A stretch of 64,000 nucleotides of DNA, taken from contig NZ_JBFONW020000001.1 in NCBI RefSeq assembly GCF_040783535.2, forward strand, positions 186,001-250,000, read 5' to 3'. Below are positions 18,082 to 26,420 of this stretch, in pieces. The DNA is from Aestuariibius insulae. GTDB lineage: Bacteria > Pseudomonadota > Alphaproteobacteria > Rhodobacterales > Rhodobacteraceae. The notes below the pieces were generated by a model, which ran no database searches, was not told the DNA's origin, and saw nothing but the letters and a program-made list of their open reading frames with translations. Made by a program: the position numbers and the translations under genes. How positions within the stretch are numbered: the first letter of the stretch is position 1; each line of letters starts with the position of its first letter.

Positions 18082-18663
18082 ATGTCGGACCTCATCGCCA
18101 AGGCAGCCATCGACCGCCGGATCACCGAAATCATCCAGCCTCTGATCGAGGGGATGGGGTTTGAACTGGTGCGCGTGCGTCTGATGTCGGGCAAGTCGAC
18201 GACGCTGCAGATCATGGTGCAACGTCCCGACGGTCAGATCGAAGTCGACGAATGCGGCGAGATTTCGACTGCCATCTCGGCGCTTATGGATGTCGAGGAT
18301 CCGATCCTGGACGCCTACACGCTCGAGGTCTCCAGCCCCGGGATCGACCGGCCGTTGACCCGGCTCAAGGATTTCGAGCAGTGGGAGGGCTACGTCGCCA
18401 AGATCGAAACCGACGAGATGATCGAGGGGCGCCGCCGCTTCAAGGGCGTGCTGGCCGGGACCGAGAACGACGAGGTTCTGATCGAGATCGAGGAAGGCAC
18501 GATTGGGCTCAAGTTCGAGTGGCTGAGCGATGCAAAGCTCGTTCTGACTGACGACCTGATCCGCGATGTTTTGAAGACCCGCAAGGATGCGGGGCAGGTG
18601 GACGAGACGCAATTCGATGAGATTCAGACCATCGTGGATGGTCCCGAAGAGGAGAAGACCTGA
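18082..18663 (+). CDS. rimP: Ribosome maturation factor RimP
   Basis: A 193-residue RimP, the 30S maturation factor that helps ribosomal protein binding during assembly of the small subunit. The N-terminal domain shows the family pattern (GMGFELVRVRL, then VDECGEISTAISALMD and LEVSSPGIDRPLT), and the C-terminal domain is an SH3-like barrel. The ATG at 18082 was chosen over a TTG at 18064 because AAAGGCATC lies before it. It is the first gene of the operon rimP-nusA-ylxR-infB and overlaps the nusA start region by one base. Confidence 0.95.
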   Translation: MSDLIAKAAIDRRITEIIQPLIEGMGFELVRVRLMSGKSTTLQIMVQRPDGQIEVDECGEISTAISALMDVEDPILDAYTLEVSSPGIDRPLTRLKDFEQWEGYVAKIETDEMIEGRRRFKGVLAGTENDEVLIEIEEGTIGLKFEWLSDAKLVLTDDLIRDVLKTRKDAGQVDETQFDEIQTIVDGPEEEKT

Positions 18664-20279
18664 TGGCGATTACGTCAGCAAACCAGCTTGAGCTCTTGCA
18701 GACGGCCGAGGCCGTGGCGCGCGAGAAGATGATCGATCCGGGCCTCGTGGTCGAGGCCATGGAAGAGAGCCTCGCCCGCGCCGCGAAAAGCCGCTACGGC
18801 GCCGAAATGGACATCCGCGTCAGCATCGATCGCAAAACCGGCAAGGCGACCTTTACCCGTGTCCGCACGGTCGTCGACGAGGAAGAGCTCGAGAATTATC
18901 AGGCCGAGTTCACCGTCGATCAGGCCAAGCAGTATATGGAGAACCCCGAAATCGGCGACACCTTCGTCGAGGAAGTTCCTCCGGTCGAAATGGGCCGGAT
19001 CGCCGCGCAATCGGCCAAGCAGGTCATCCTCCAGAAGGTCCGCGAAGCTGAACGCGACCGCCAGTTCGAAGAGTTCAAGGACCGCGCCGGAACCATCGTC
19101 AACGCGCTTGTCAAGCGCGAGGAATACGGCAACGTCGTGGTTGATCTGGGTACGACACCCGAGGCCGTTCTGCGCCGGACCGAGAAGATCGGCCGCGAAA
19201 GCTACCGCCCGAACGACCGGATCCGCTGCTACATCAAGGATGTCCGCCGCGAAGTGCGTGGACCGCAGATCTTCCTGTCGCGCACCGCGCCGGAGTTCAT
19301 GGCCAAGCTCTTCGAGATGGAAGTGCCCGAGATCTATGACGGCGTGATCGAGATCAAGGCCGTTGCCCGCGACCCGGGCAGCCGAGCGAAGATTGCTGTC
19401 ATCTCCTACGACTCCTCAATTGATCCCGTCGGCGCTTGTGTCGGTATGCGCGGTAGCCGGGTGCAGGCCGTCGTTAACGAACTTCAGGGCGAAAAGATCG
19501 ACATCATTCCCTGGAACGAGGATATGCCGACCTTCCTCGTTAACGCGCTTCAGCCTGCTGAAGTCAGCAAGGTTGTTCTGGACGAGGACGCCGAGCGGAT
19601 CGAAGTCGTCGTCCCCGAAGAGCAACTGTCGCTCGCCATCGGTCGTCGTGGTCAGAACGTCCGTCTGGCTAGCCAGCTCACCGGTCTCGATATCGACATC
19701 ATGACCGAAGAGCAGGAAAGCCAGCGTCGTCAGGCCGAGTTCGAAGAGCGTACGAAGCTCTTCATGGACACGCTCGATCTGGACGAATTCTTTGCCCAGC
19801 TTCTCGTCTCCGAAGGGTTCACGAACCTCGAAGAGGTCGCTTATGTCGAAGTCGAGGAACTGCTCGTCATCGACGGTGTGGATGAAGCAACGGCGGGCGA
19901 ATTGCAGGCCCGTGCCCGCGATCATATCGAAGCGCAGAACAAGGCCGCTCTCGAGAAAGCCCGCGAGTTGGGTGTCGAGGATAGTCTGGTTGAATTCGAG
20001 GGTCTGACACCCCAAATGGTTCAAGCGCTGGCCGAGGATGGTGTGAAAACGCTGGAAGACTTCGCGACTTGCGCCGACTGGGAGCTGGCCGGTGGCTGGA
20101 CGACAGTCGAAGGTGAACGCGTCAAGGATGACGGCGTGCTCGAACCGTTCGATGTCTCGCTCGAGGAAGCTCAGGACATGGTGATGACCGCCCGCGTTAT
20201 GCTTGGCTGGGTCGATCCCGATGATCTGGTAGCCGATCAGGCGGAAGAGGAAGGCGAGCCGGAGGAAGCGGAAGCCTGA
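18663..20279 (+). CDS. nusA: Transcription termination/antitermination factor NusA
   Basis: A 538-residue NusA, an RNA polymerase-binding factor for pausing, intrinsic termination and antitermination. Domains in order are the N-terminal RNA polymerase-binding domain (residues 1 to about 130), an S1 domain (GNVVVDLGTTPEAVL), two KH domains (GACVGMRGSRVQAV and IGRRGQNVRLASQL), and helix-hairpin-helix acidic repeats ending in an acidic tail. Alphaproteobacterial NusA proteins carry this extended C terminus. The ATG shares a base with the stop of rimP. NusA could act on the hairpin upstream of rimP, giving feedback on its own operon. Confidence 0.96.
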   Translation: MAITSANQLELLQTAEAVAREKMIDPGLVVEAMEESLARAAKSRYGAEMDIRVSIDRKTGKATFTRVRTVVDEEELENYQAEFTVDQAKQYMENPEIGDTFVEEVPPVEMGRIAAQSAKQVILQKVREAERDRQFEEFKDRAGTIVNALVKREEYGNVVVDLGTTPEAVLRRTEKIGRESYRPNDRIRCYIKDVRREVRGPQIFLSRTAPEFMAKLFEMEVPEIYDGVIEIKAVARDPGSRAKIAVISYDSSIDPVGACVGMRGSRVQAVVNELQGEKIDIIPWNEDMPTFLVNALQPAEVSKVVLDEDAERIEVVVPEEQLSLAIGRRGQNVRLASQLTGLDIDIMTEEQESQRRQAEFEERTKLFMDTLDLDEFFAQLLVSEGFTNLEEVAYVEVEELLVIDGVDEATAGELQARARDHIEAQNKAALEKARELGVEDSLVEFEGLTPQMVQALAEDGVKTLEDFATCADWELAGGWTTVEGERVKDDGVLEPFDVSLEEAQDMVMTARVMLGWVDPDDLVADQAEEEGEPEEAEA

Positions 20280-20296
20280 GCGCCAGGGAGCGCGCC

Positions 20297-20920
20297 ATGA
20301 CCCGCGGCGGCCGAGACAAAGACCGGAGTGAACCGGAGAGACGCTGTATCGCGAGCGGAGAAAGCGGACCCAAGGACGCCCTTCTCCGGTTCGTGATCGG
20401 TCCTGACAATGAAGTCGTGCCGGATATCTTGGGAAAACTGCCGGGCCGGGGTATCTATGTTGCGTCTGACAAGGCGGCTCTGGACAAGGCGGTCCAGAAA
20501 AAGCTCTTTGCCCGCGCGGCCAAAATGCCGGTGAAGGTTCCCGAAAACCTCGCGGCAGAGGTCGAGCGGCAGGTGGCCCGACGTGTCATCGATCTGATAT
20601 CGCTGTCCCGCAAGTCGGGGCGTGCGGTCACGGGCTTCGAAAAAGTAAAGGGCTGGCTGGCGGGCGGCGAACGGGTCCGCGTTTTACTTCAGGCCAGCGA
20701 CGCGTCAGAGCGCGGAAAGGCCAAACTCTGGACCCCGGAAGGGGCCCGATATTTCGACTGTCTGACCCAGGCCGAATTGGGCTTGGCGTTCGGGCGGCAT
20801 TCTGTGGTACATGCAGCGCTTGCCGCTGGTGGACTCGGTAATCGTGTTGTAGAGGAAGCCGCGAAACTACGCGGTTTGCGACGAAATGGTGAAGGCGATG
20901 GGGCCTCCACGAAAGGATAG
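20297..20920 (+). CDS. RNA-binding protein: YlxR domain plus L7Ae-like domain
   Basis: A 207-residue fusion. The N-terminal YlxR domain (RRCIASGESGPKDALLRF... GRGIYV) is followed by an L7Ae/L30e-like RNA-binding domain (LISLSRKSGRAVTGFEKV then LLQASDASERGKAKL). In Gram-positives these are two genes, ylxR and ylxQ, between nusA and infB; here they are joined, as usual in alphaproteobacteria. The fold suggests binding to rRNA or a nucleic-acid partner. It sits 17 bases after nusA and 9 before infB, firmly within the operon. Confidence 0.88.
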   Translation: MTRGGRDKDRSEPERRCIASGESGPKDALLRFVIGPDNEVVPDILGKLPGRGIYVASDKAALDKAVQKKLFARAAKMPVKVPENLAAEVERQVARRVIDLISLSRKSGRAVTGFEKVKGWLAGGERVRVLLQASDASERGKAKLWTPEGARYFDCLTQAELGLAFGRHSVVHAALAAGGLGNRVVEEAAKLRGLRRNGEGDGASTKG

Positions 20921-20929
20921 ACGAGCTTT

Positions 20930-23398
20930 ATGAGCGATAGTGACGGCAAAAAAACACTTGGTCTGCGCGGCTCCCGTCCGGGGAACGTAAAGCAGAGCTT
21001 TAGTCATGGCCGGACCAAAAATGTCGTGGTTGAAACGAAGCGCAAGCGCGTTGTCGTTCCCAAGCCGGGTGCGGCTGGCGGAGGCAAGGGACCCGGCGGA
21101 AACGCTGTGGGTGGTGGTGATCCATCGCGTAGGCCCGCAGGTATCACCGATGCCGAGATGGACCGCCGACTGAAGGCGCTTCAGGCTGCAAAGGCCCGCG
21201 AAGCCGAGGACGCTGAAAAGCGCGCGGCCGAAGAAAAGGCCCGCGCCGAAGAGCGCGAGCGCCGCCGCGAAGAAGCGGAAGCCAAGGAACGCGAAGAGCG
21301 CGAGCGCGAAGAAGCACTCAAGGCCAAGGCCGAAGAGGATGCACGCCAGAAGGCCGCTGCCGAAGCGGCGCGCGCCGCCGCCGCAGCTCCGGCTGCTCCC
21401 GCTGAAGACGGTCGCGTGAAAAGCGCGGCTCCCGCAGCGCGCAAAACCACGCGGGAAGAGCCGCGGCGCGAACAAAAGGGCAAGAGTCGCGACGACAGCC
21501 GTCGGTCAGGCAAGCTGACCGTGAACCAAGCGTTGCGCGGCGGCGAGGGTGGACGCCAAAAGTCGCTCGCCGCGATGAAGCGCAAGCAGGAGCGCGCCCG
21601 CCAAAAGGCTATGGGCGGCCCGGTTGAGCGCGAGAAGGTCATGCGCGAGGTGAGACTGCCGGAAGCCATCATGGTGTCCGAGCTGGCGAACCGCATGTCC
21701 GAACGCGTCGCCGATGTTGTGAAATCGCTGATGCAAAGCGGCATCATGGCGACCCAGACCCAGACCATCGACGCCGATACCGCAGAGCTCATCATCGAAG
21801 AGTTTGGCCATAAAGTCGTCCGCGTCTCCGATGCGGATGTGGAGGACGTCATCCAGCAGGAAGAGGATTCGGCAGACGAGCTGAAGCCCCGCGCGCCCGT
21901 CATCACGATCATGGGCCATGTCGATCACGGCAAGACGTCGCTTCTCGATGCGATCCGCAATGCGCGTGTCGTTCAGGGAGAAGCCGGCGGGATCACCCAG
22001 CATATCGGCGCCTATCAGGTCGATCAGGATGGCAAGGCTCTCACTTTCCTCGACACACCCGGCCACGCGGCATTCACGTCCATGCGGGCGCGGGGCGCGC
22101 AAGTGACCGACATCGTTGTGCTTGTCGTAGCAGCCGATGACGCCGTGATGCCTCAGACCATCGAGGCAATCAATCACGCGAAGGCCGCCGAAGTTCCCAT
22201 GATCGTCGCGATCAACAAGATCGACGTACCCGCTGCCAACCCTGACAAGGTTCGGACGGATCTGCTTCAGCATGAAGTGATCGTCGAGAAAATGTCGGGC
22301 GAAGTTCAGGACGTCGAAGTGTCTGCCGTCAAAGGCGACGGTCTTGACGATCTTCTCGAAGCTATCTCGCTTCAGTCAGAGCTTCTCGAGCTGACGGCCA
22401 ATCCTGATCGCTCTGCATCCGGCGCCGTGATCGAGGCCCAGCTCGATGTGGGTCGCGGCCCGGTCGCAACGGTTCTCGTGCAGAACGGCACCCTCCGCCA
22501 AGGCGATATCTTCGTCGTCGGCGAACAATGGGGCAAGGTCCGCGCAATGGAGAACGACCAGGGTCAGCGCGTCAAGGAAGCCGGCCCATCGGTTCCCGTC
22601 GAGGTGCTCGGCCTCAATGGCACGCCCGAGGCGGGCGACGTTCTGAATGTGGTCGAAACCGAGGCTCAGGCGCGCGAAATCGCAGAGTACCGCGCCAACG
22701 CAGCCAAGGAAAAGCGCGCTGCAGCAGGCGCCGCCACCACGCTCGAGCAACTGATGGCCAACGCCAAGGCGGACGAAGACGTCAGCGAGATGCCGATTGT
22801 CGTCAAGGCGGATGTGCAAGGCTCGGCCGAAGCTATCGTTCAGGCGATGGAGAAAATTGGCAATGACGAGGTTCGTGTGCGTGTCCTGCATTCCGGTGTG
22901 GGCGCGATTACCGAAAGTGATATCGGCTTGGCGGAAGCGTCGAATGCGCCGGTTTTCGGGTTCAACGTTCGGGCCAACGCAACGGCACGAAACACGGCAA
23001 ACCAGAAGGGCGTCGAGATCCGCTACTATTCGGTCATCTACGATCTTGTGGATGACGTGAAAGCCGCGGCATCGGGTCTTCTGTCGGCAGAGGTTCGCGA
23101 GAACTTCATCGGCTACGCCGAGATCAAGGAGGTCTTCAAGGTCTCCAATGTTGGTAAGGTCGCTGGATGTCTTGTGACCGAAGGCGTGGCCCGCCGGTCC
23201 GCGGGCGTGCGATTGCTGCGCGATAACGTCGTCATCCACGAGGGGACCCTCAAGACGCTCAAGCGTTTCAAGGACGAGGTGCCAGAAGTGCAGTCAGGTC
23301 AGGAATGCGGCATGGCATTCGAGAACTACGACGATGTTCGGGCTGGCGATGTGATTGAGATCTTCGAACGCGAGGAAGTCGAGCGGACGCTCGATTAA
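20930..23398 (+). CDS. infB: Translation initiation factor IF-2
   Basis: An 822-residue IF-2, the GTPase that places initiator tRNA on the 30S subunit. The N-terminal third is alanine-, lysine- and glutamate-rich and predicted to be coiled or disordered, as in the family (for example the KAREAEDAEKRAAEEKA run near residues 87-105). The G domain begins near residue 329 with GHVDHGKTSLLD, then DTPGHAAF and NKID; two beta-barrel domains follow and bind the ribosome and fMet-tRNA. The start follows AAAGGA. Two inverted repeats follow the stop, the second a strong terminator. Confidence 0.96.
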   Translation: MSDSDGKKTLGLRGSRPGNVKQSFSHGRTKNVVVETKRKRVVVPKPGAAGGGKGPGGNAVGGGDPSRRPAGITDAEMDRRLKALQAAKAREAEDAEKRAAEEKARAEERERRREEAEAKEREEREREEALKAKAEEDARQKAAAEAARAAAAAPAAPAEDGRVKSAAPAARKTTREEPRREQKGKSRDDSRRSGKLTVNQALRGGEGGRQKSLAAMKRKQERARQKAMGGPVEREKVMREVRLPEAIMVSELANRMSERVADVVKSLMQSGIMATQTQTIDADTAELIIEEFGHKVVRVSDADVEDVIQQEEDSADELKPRAPVITIMGHVDHGKTSLLDAIRNARVVQGEAGGITQHIGAYQVDQDGKALTFLDTPGHAAFTSMRARGAQVTDIVVLVVAADDAVMPQTIEAINHAKAAEVPMIVAINKIDVPAANPDKVRTDLLQHEVIVEKMSGEVQDVEVSAVKGDGLDDLLEAISLQSELLELTANPDRSASGAVIEAQLDVGRGPVATVLVQNGTLRQGDIFVVGEQWGKVRAMENDQGQRVKEAGPSVPVEVLGLNGTPEAGDVLNVVETEAQAREIAEYRANAAKEKRAAAGAATTLEQLMANAKADEDVSEMPIVVKADVQGSAEAIVQAMEKIGNDEVRVRVLHSGVGAITESDIGLAEASNAPVFGFNVRANATARNTANQKGVEIRYYSVIYDLVDDVKAAASGLLSAEVRENFIGYAEIKEVFKVSNVGKVAGCLVTEGVARRSAGVRLLRDNVVIHEGTLKTLKRFKDEVPEVQSGQECGMAFENYDDVRAGDVIEIFEREEVERTLD

Positions 23399-23401
23399 CA
23401 A

Positions 23402-23413
23402 GTCAGCGCTGAC
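23402..23413. repeat. Perfect 12-base palindrome just after infB
   Basis: GTCAGCGCTGAC reads the same on both strands, 4 bases after the infB stop and before the terminator. It may be a protein site or an RNA fold. No other exact copy was noticed in the window. Confidence 0.5.
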
Positions 23414-23426
23414 CTCTTCGAAAAAT

Positions 23427-23454
23427 AAAAAGGGGCCCATAAGGGCCCTTTTTC
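23427..23454 (+). terminator. Rho-independent terminator of the rimP-infB operon
   Basis: AAAAAGGGGCCC pairs with GGGCCCTTTTT around an ATAA loop, about 11 pairs, followed by T residues. A classic terminator, and the mirrored A/T flanks allow it to act on transcripts from both strands, including the small minus-strand gene that ends at 23460. Confidence 0.9.
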
Positions 23455-23459
23455 ATGTC

Positions 23460-23591
23460 TTAAGAACAGTTGATCGGAGATCCCGTAAAGGTCTGCTTAC
23501 CGACCTGAACGACCATTTTTCCGTTCTCCAGAGTTTTAACCAACAAACCTTGTACTGACACACAACTTCCAAGTGTGATGGTTCTCAACAT
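23460..23591 (-). CDS. Small 43-residue hypothetical protein
   Basis: A minus-strand ORF of 43 codons from the ATG at 23591 to the TAA at 23460. It begins MLRTITLGSCVSVQG and ends GSPINCS. GGGGAGAGGA lies 7 to 10 bases before the ATG, as good a ribosome site as any nearby, and the ORF ends right at the bidirectional terminator of infB. Residues VVQVGKQTFTGSP give an alternating beta-strand pattern, and two cysteines are present. It fills the otherwise empty space between infB and mutT. I do not recognise the family. It is too short for usual length cut-offs and could easily be missed. Confidence 0.6.
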   Translation of the reverse strand: MLRTITLGSCVSVQGLLVKTLENGKMVVQVGKQTFTGSPINCS

Positions 23592-23709
23592 GTCAAATCC
23601 TCTCCCCGTTTTGACACTTATGAGATCAGGATAGTTAAGAAACTGCTCTTGACCACAAAAAATACAAAAAAATTACATGGTTGCTACAATTTTACGCAAC
23701 TTTGTGTCG

Positions 23710-24108
23710 TCAAAGCCAGTCCCTGAGGATCGGAATGAGTGGAATATCCGCTGGTGGCATAGGATATTCACTCAGATCCGACGCTTTGACCCATTTCAAC
23801 GCCTGGTTTTCGACAGATCGCGGTGTGCCGTTCCATTTTCGGCAAGCAAAAAGCGGCATTAAAAGGTGAAAGTCGGGATAACTATGGCTGGCGAAGGTGA
23901 GGGGGGCGAGACAACTTTCCCACGTATCGATGCCCAGCTCTTCCTGCAATTCGCGAATCAAGGCCGTCTCTGGACTTTCGCCATCTTCGACCTTGCCGCC
24001 CGGAAACTCCCATAAACCGGCCATATCCTTGCCATCGGGGCGCTGGGCCAACAAAACCCGGCCGTCCACGTCGATCAAAGCAACCGCTGAGACCAGAACA
24101 ACTTTCAA
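23710..24108 (-). CDS. mutT: MutT-type 8-oxo-dGTP / (deoxy)nucleoside triphosphate pyrophosphohydrolase
   Basis: A 132-residue NUDIX protein close in size to E. coli MutT. The start VVLVSAVALIDVDGRVLLAQRP, then LWEFPGGKVEDGE and the NUDIX core RELQEELGI, match MutT, which removes oxidised dGTP from the pool and prevents A:T to C:G changes. I chose the TTG at 24108, overlapping the argJ stop as TTGA, so that the protein begins directly before the conserved strand. The longer ORF to 24162 runs back into argJ and would be non-homologous. It is the last gene of parvulin-argJ-mutT. Confidence 0.9.
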   Translation of the reverse strand: MKVVLVSAVALIDVDGRVLLAQRPDGKDMAGLWEFPGGKVEDGESPETALIRELQEELGIDTWESCLAPLTFASHSYPDFHLLMPLFACRKWNGTPRSVENQALKWVKASDLSEYPMPPADIPLIPILRDWL

Positions 24109-25319
24109 GAGCGGTAATCCGCGTTGATGTCGATATACCCATGGGTCAGATCGCAGGTCCAAACCGTCGCATTCCCACCGCCCAGACCCAGATCGATGCC
24201 GATCCGAATGTCGGTCTTCTTCATCTCCGCAACACCGTCCTCTTCACGGTAGTCAGGTGCGACCCATCCTTCACGGGCAACTAGAACATCCCCGAACTTG
24301 ATCGACAGCCGGTCGCGATCCGCCAAAGCGCCGGATTTCCCCACGGCCATGACGATCCGGCCCCAGTTGGGATCCTCCCCCGCAATCGCCGTCTTGACCA
24401 AAGGGGAATTGGCAACGGAAAGCCCGATCGTTCTGGCATCGGCGTCGGAATGAGCGCCTGTGACGGTAATTTCGACAAACTTCGAGGCGCCTTCGCCATC
24501 ACGAACGACCTGATGGGCAAGATCGATCATCACATCATGCAAAGCCGAGGAGAATCCGACGCTGTCCGTCACATCCACTCCGGATGTACCCGTCGCCGCA
24601 ATCAGCAAGGTGTCCGACGTCGACGTGTCGCTATCCACTGTGATGCAGTTGAATGTGCGCTGGTTCAGGGCCGAAACGAGGTTCTGAAGATCCGCCCGCC
24701 CGATCTTGGCGTCAGTGAACAGAAAGACCAGCATCGTCGCCATATCGGGGGCGATCATGCCCGACCCCTTCGCGATCCCCGTGATCGTCACGGTCTGGTC
24801 TCCGATAGCAACCTGGCGGGTCGCGCCCTTGGCGAAGGTATCGGTCGTCATGATCGCAGCCGCAGCCGCGTCGACATGACTATCGTCAAGTCGTTCGACC
24901 AGATCACTCATGTGATGCGTGATCGCCGCATGATCCAACGCCTCTCCGATCACCCCGGTCGAAGCCGTGAAAATGCGCGTCTCCGGGACATCCGCAACTT
25001 CGGACAGACGCGAGACGATGGCTTCGACCGCCTTTGTCCCGTTCCGTCCAGTAAATGCGTTGGCATTGCCTGCATTCACAAGAAAAGCGGCGGCCCCCTG
25101 CGACGGGCCAAGGATCTTGCTTTGGCAGTCCAGAACCGGCGCAGCCCGGGTGGAGGATCGCGTGAAGACCCCCGCAACGGCGGTCCCTTCCGGCAGAACG
25201 GCCAGCATCAGATCGTCCCGGCCCTGGTAGCGCAGGCCGGTCGCGGCTGTCGCAAACCGCAGGCCGGGCAAAGCGGGCAGCTCCGGAAAGGTATCCGGAG
25301 CAAGCGGAGATCGCTTCAT
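24105..25319 (-). CDS. argJ: Bifunctional glutamate N-acetyltransferase/amino-acid acetyltransferase
   Basis: A 404-residue ArgJ. The enzyme transfers acetyl from N-acetylornithine to glutamate (and can use acetyl-CoA in bifunctional members), recycling the acetyl group of arginine synthesis. The autocatalytic cleavage site is visible as KGSGMIAPDMATML, where the threonine after DMA becomes the nucleophile of the beta chain. EDPNWGRIVMAVGKSGA is a further family signature. It follows the parvulin gene by one base and overlaps mutT by four bases, so the three form an operon. Confidence 0.95.
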   Translation of the reverse strand: MKRSPLAPDTFPELPALPGLRFATAATGLRYQGRDDLMLAVLPEGTAVAGVFTRSSTRAAPVLDCQSKILGPSQGAAAFLVNAGNANAFTGRNGTKAVEAIVSRLSEVADVPETRIFTASTGVIGEALDHAAITHHMSDLVERLDDSHVDAAAAAIMTTDTFAKGATRQVAIGDQTVTITGIAKGSGMIAPDMATMLVFLFTDAKIGRADLQNLVSALNQRTFNCITVDSDTSTSDTLLIAATGTSGVDVTDSVGFSSALHDVMIDLAHQVVRDGEGASKFVEITVTGAHSDADARTIGLSVANSPLVKTAIAGEDPNWGRIVMAVGKSGALADRDRLSIKFGDVLVAREGWVAPDYREEDGVAEMKKTDIRIGIDLGLGGGNATVWTCDLTHGYIDINADYRS

Positions 25320-25320
25320 C

Positions 25321-26214
25321 TCAAGGATTTAGCAATGTGAGATCCGACAAAAGCGCCGGATCAATGTTCTGTCCTTCCGGGCGAACGATTTCGGCACCCT
25401 CGGTCAGCTCTGCCACGCGATCCTCGATCGCCTGCTGCTGCAGCTCGCCTTCGATTTCGGGGCGAAGCTGCTCCAGAGGCGGTGCCTCCTGCAGACGTGT
25501 CTCGTTCAACTTGATGACATGCCAGCCGAACTGGGTCTGAACCGGCTCCGAGATTTGATCGACCTCCATTTCGACCACGGCCTCCTCGAAGGGCGCGACC
25601 ATCATGCCAGGGCCGAACCAACCCAGCTCTCCCCCGTTGGGTCCAGACGGCCCGGTCGAAGCCTCCATGGCAAGCTCGGCAAAATCGGCCCCGTCGGTCA
25701 GGCGGGCAATCAGATCTGTCGCCTCTTCCTCAGTCTCCACAAGGATATGCGACGCATTGTATTCGGTTACCGGCTCGGTCTCGGCAAAACGCGCATCATA
25801 GGCGTCTTGGACCGTTTCATCGGTGATCGCGGTTTCGGTCAGACCGGTAATGACCTCTCCAGCCCGAAGCGATCGTACCTCGTTCTCCATTGCCAGCTCG
25901 ACGCGGCGCGGATCCTCTTCGAGCGTTTCGGCCAGAAGCGTCTGCTGGACGAGCTGATCGAGGATCCCCTCGAACAGAACGTCGGGGGGAAGCTGCTGGT
26001 ACTGACCCGGCAGCTGCGCGCGCGTGATGATCATATGGCCCAAAGTGATATCGGTCCCGTTCACGGTCGCCACGACCGTATCTGCCGTCGCATCTGTCAG
26101 TTCGACCGGCTCAACGGTCTCAGCCGTCTCTGGTGCCGCGTCTTGGGCGAAAGAGGCCGACGCAAAAGAAAGGGCCAGCGCCGTGCCGGCAAGAAGGGAA
26201 GAAATACGGATCAT
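25321..26214 (-). CDS. Periplasmic parvulin-type peptidyl-prolyl isomerase
   Basis: A 297-residue exported protein with a signal peptide cleaved after about residue 23 (SASFAQDAA). It has an N-terminal helical chaperone region and one rotamase domain (NASHILVETEEEATDL, then GELGWFGPGMMVAPFEEAV and FGWHVIKLNE). It should help proline isomerisation or chaperoning of periplasmic or outer-membrane proteins, in the manner of SurA/PpiD/PrsA relatives. It heads the operon with argJ and mutT, and is divergent from secA, a sensible neighbour for protein export. Confidence 0.9.
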   Translation of the reverse strand: MIRISSLLAGTALALSFASASFAQDAAPETAETVEPVELTDATADTVVATVNGTDITLGHMIITRAQLPGQYQQLPPDVLFEGILDQLVQQTLLAETLEEDPRRVELAMENEVRSLRAGEVITGLTETAITDETVQDAYDARFAETEPVTEYNASHILVETEEEATDLIARLTDGADFAELAMEASTGPSGPNGGELGWFGPGMMVAPFEEAVVEMEVDQISEPVQTQFGWHVIKLNETRLQEAPPLEQLRPEIEGELQQQAIEDRVAELTEGAEIVRPEGQNIDPALLSDLTLLNP

Positions 26215-26278
26215 GGAGGGTCCTTTGGCAAGCGACGAGAGATCGCAACGTTATGATTGCACCGGCCCGCGGCCGACG

Positions 26279-26307
26279 TTGACAGTGGTGCAGGCGACCC
26301 TTACATC
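26279..26307 (+). promoter_or_regulatory. Candidate secA promoter
   Basis: A perfect TTGACA (26279-26284), 17 bases and TACATC (26302-26307). It would give a secA leader of roughly 105 bases. The -10 is weak. Confidence 0.4.
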
Positions 26308-26420
26308 GCCTCAGAGGCCCTGAGCGGGCAAGTCTTGGCCTTTGATCTAGGCGACAGAGCCAGGACGGGCAAGCGACCTCCCCACAGTTTGACATGATCG
26401 CGAAGAGCGGAGACGGAATA

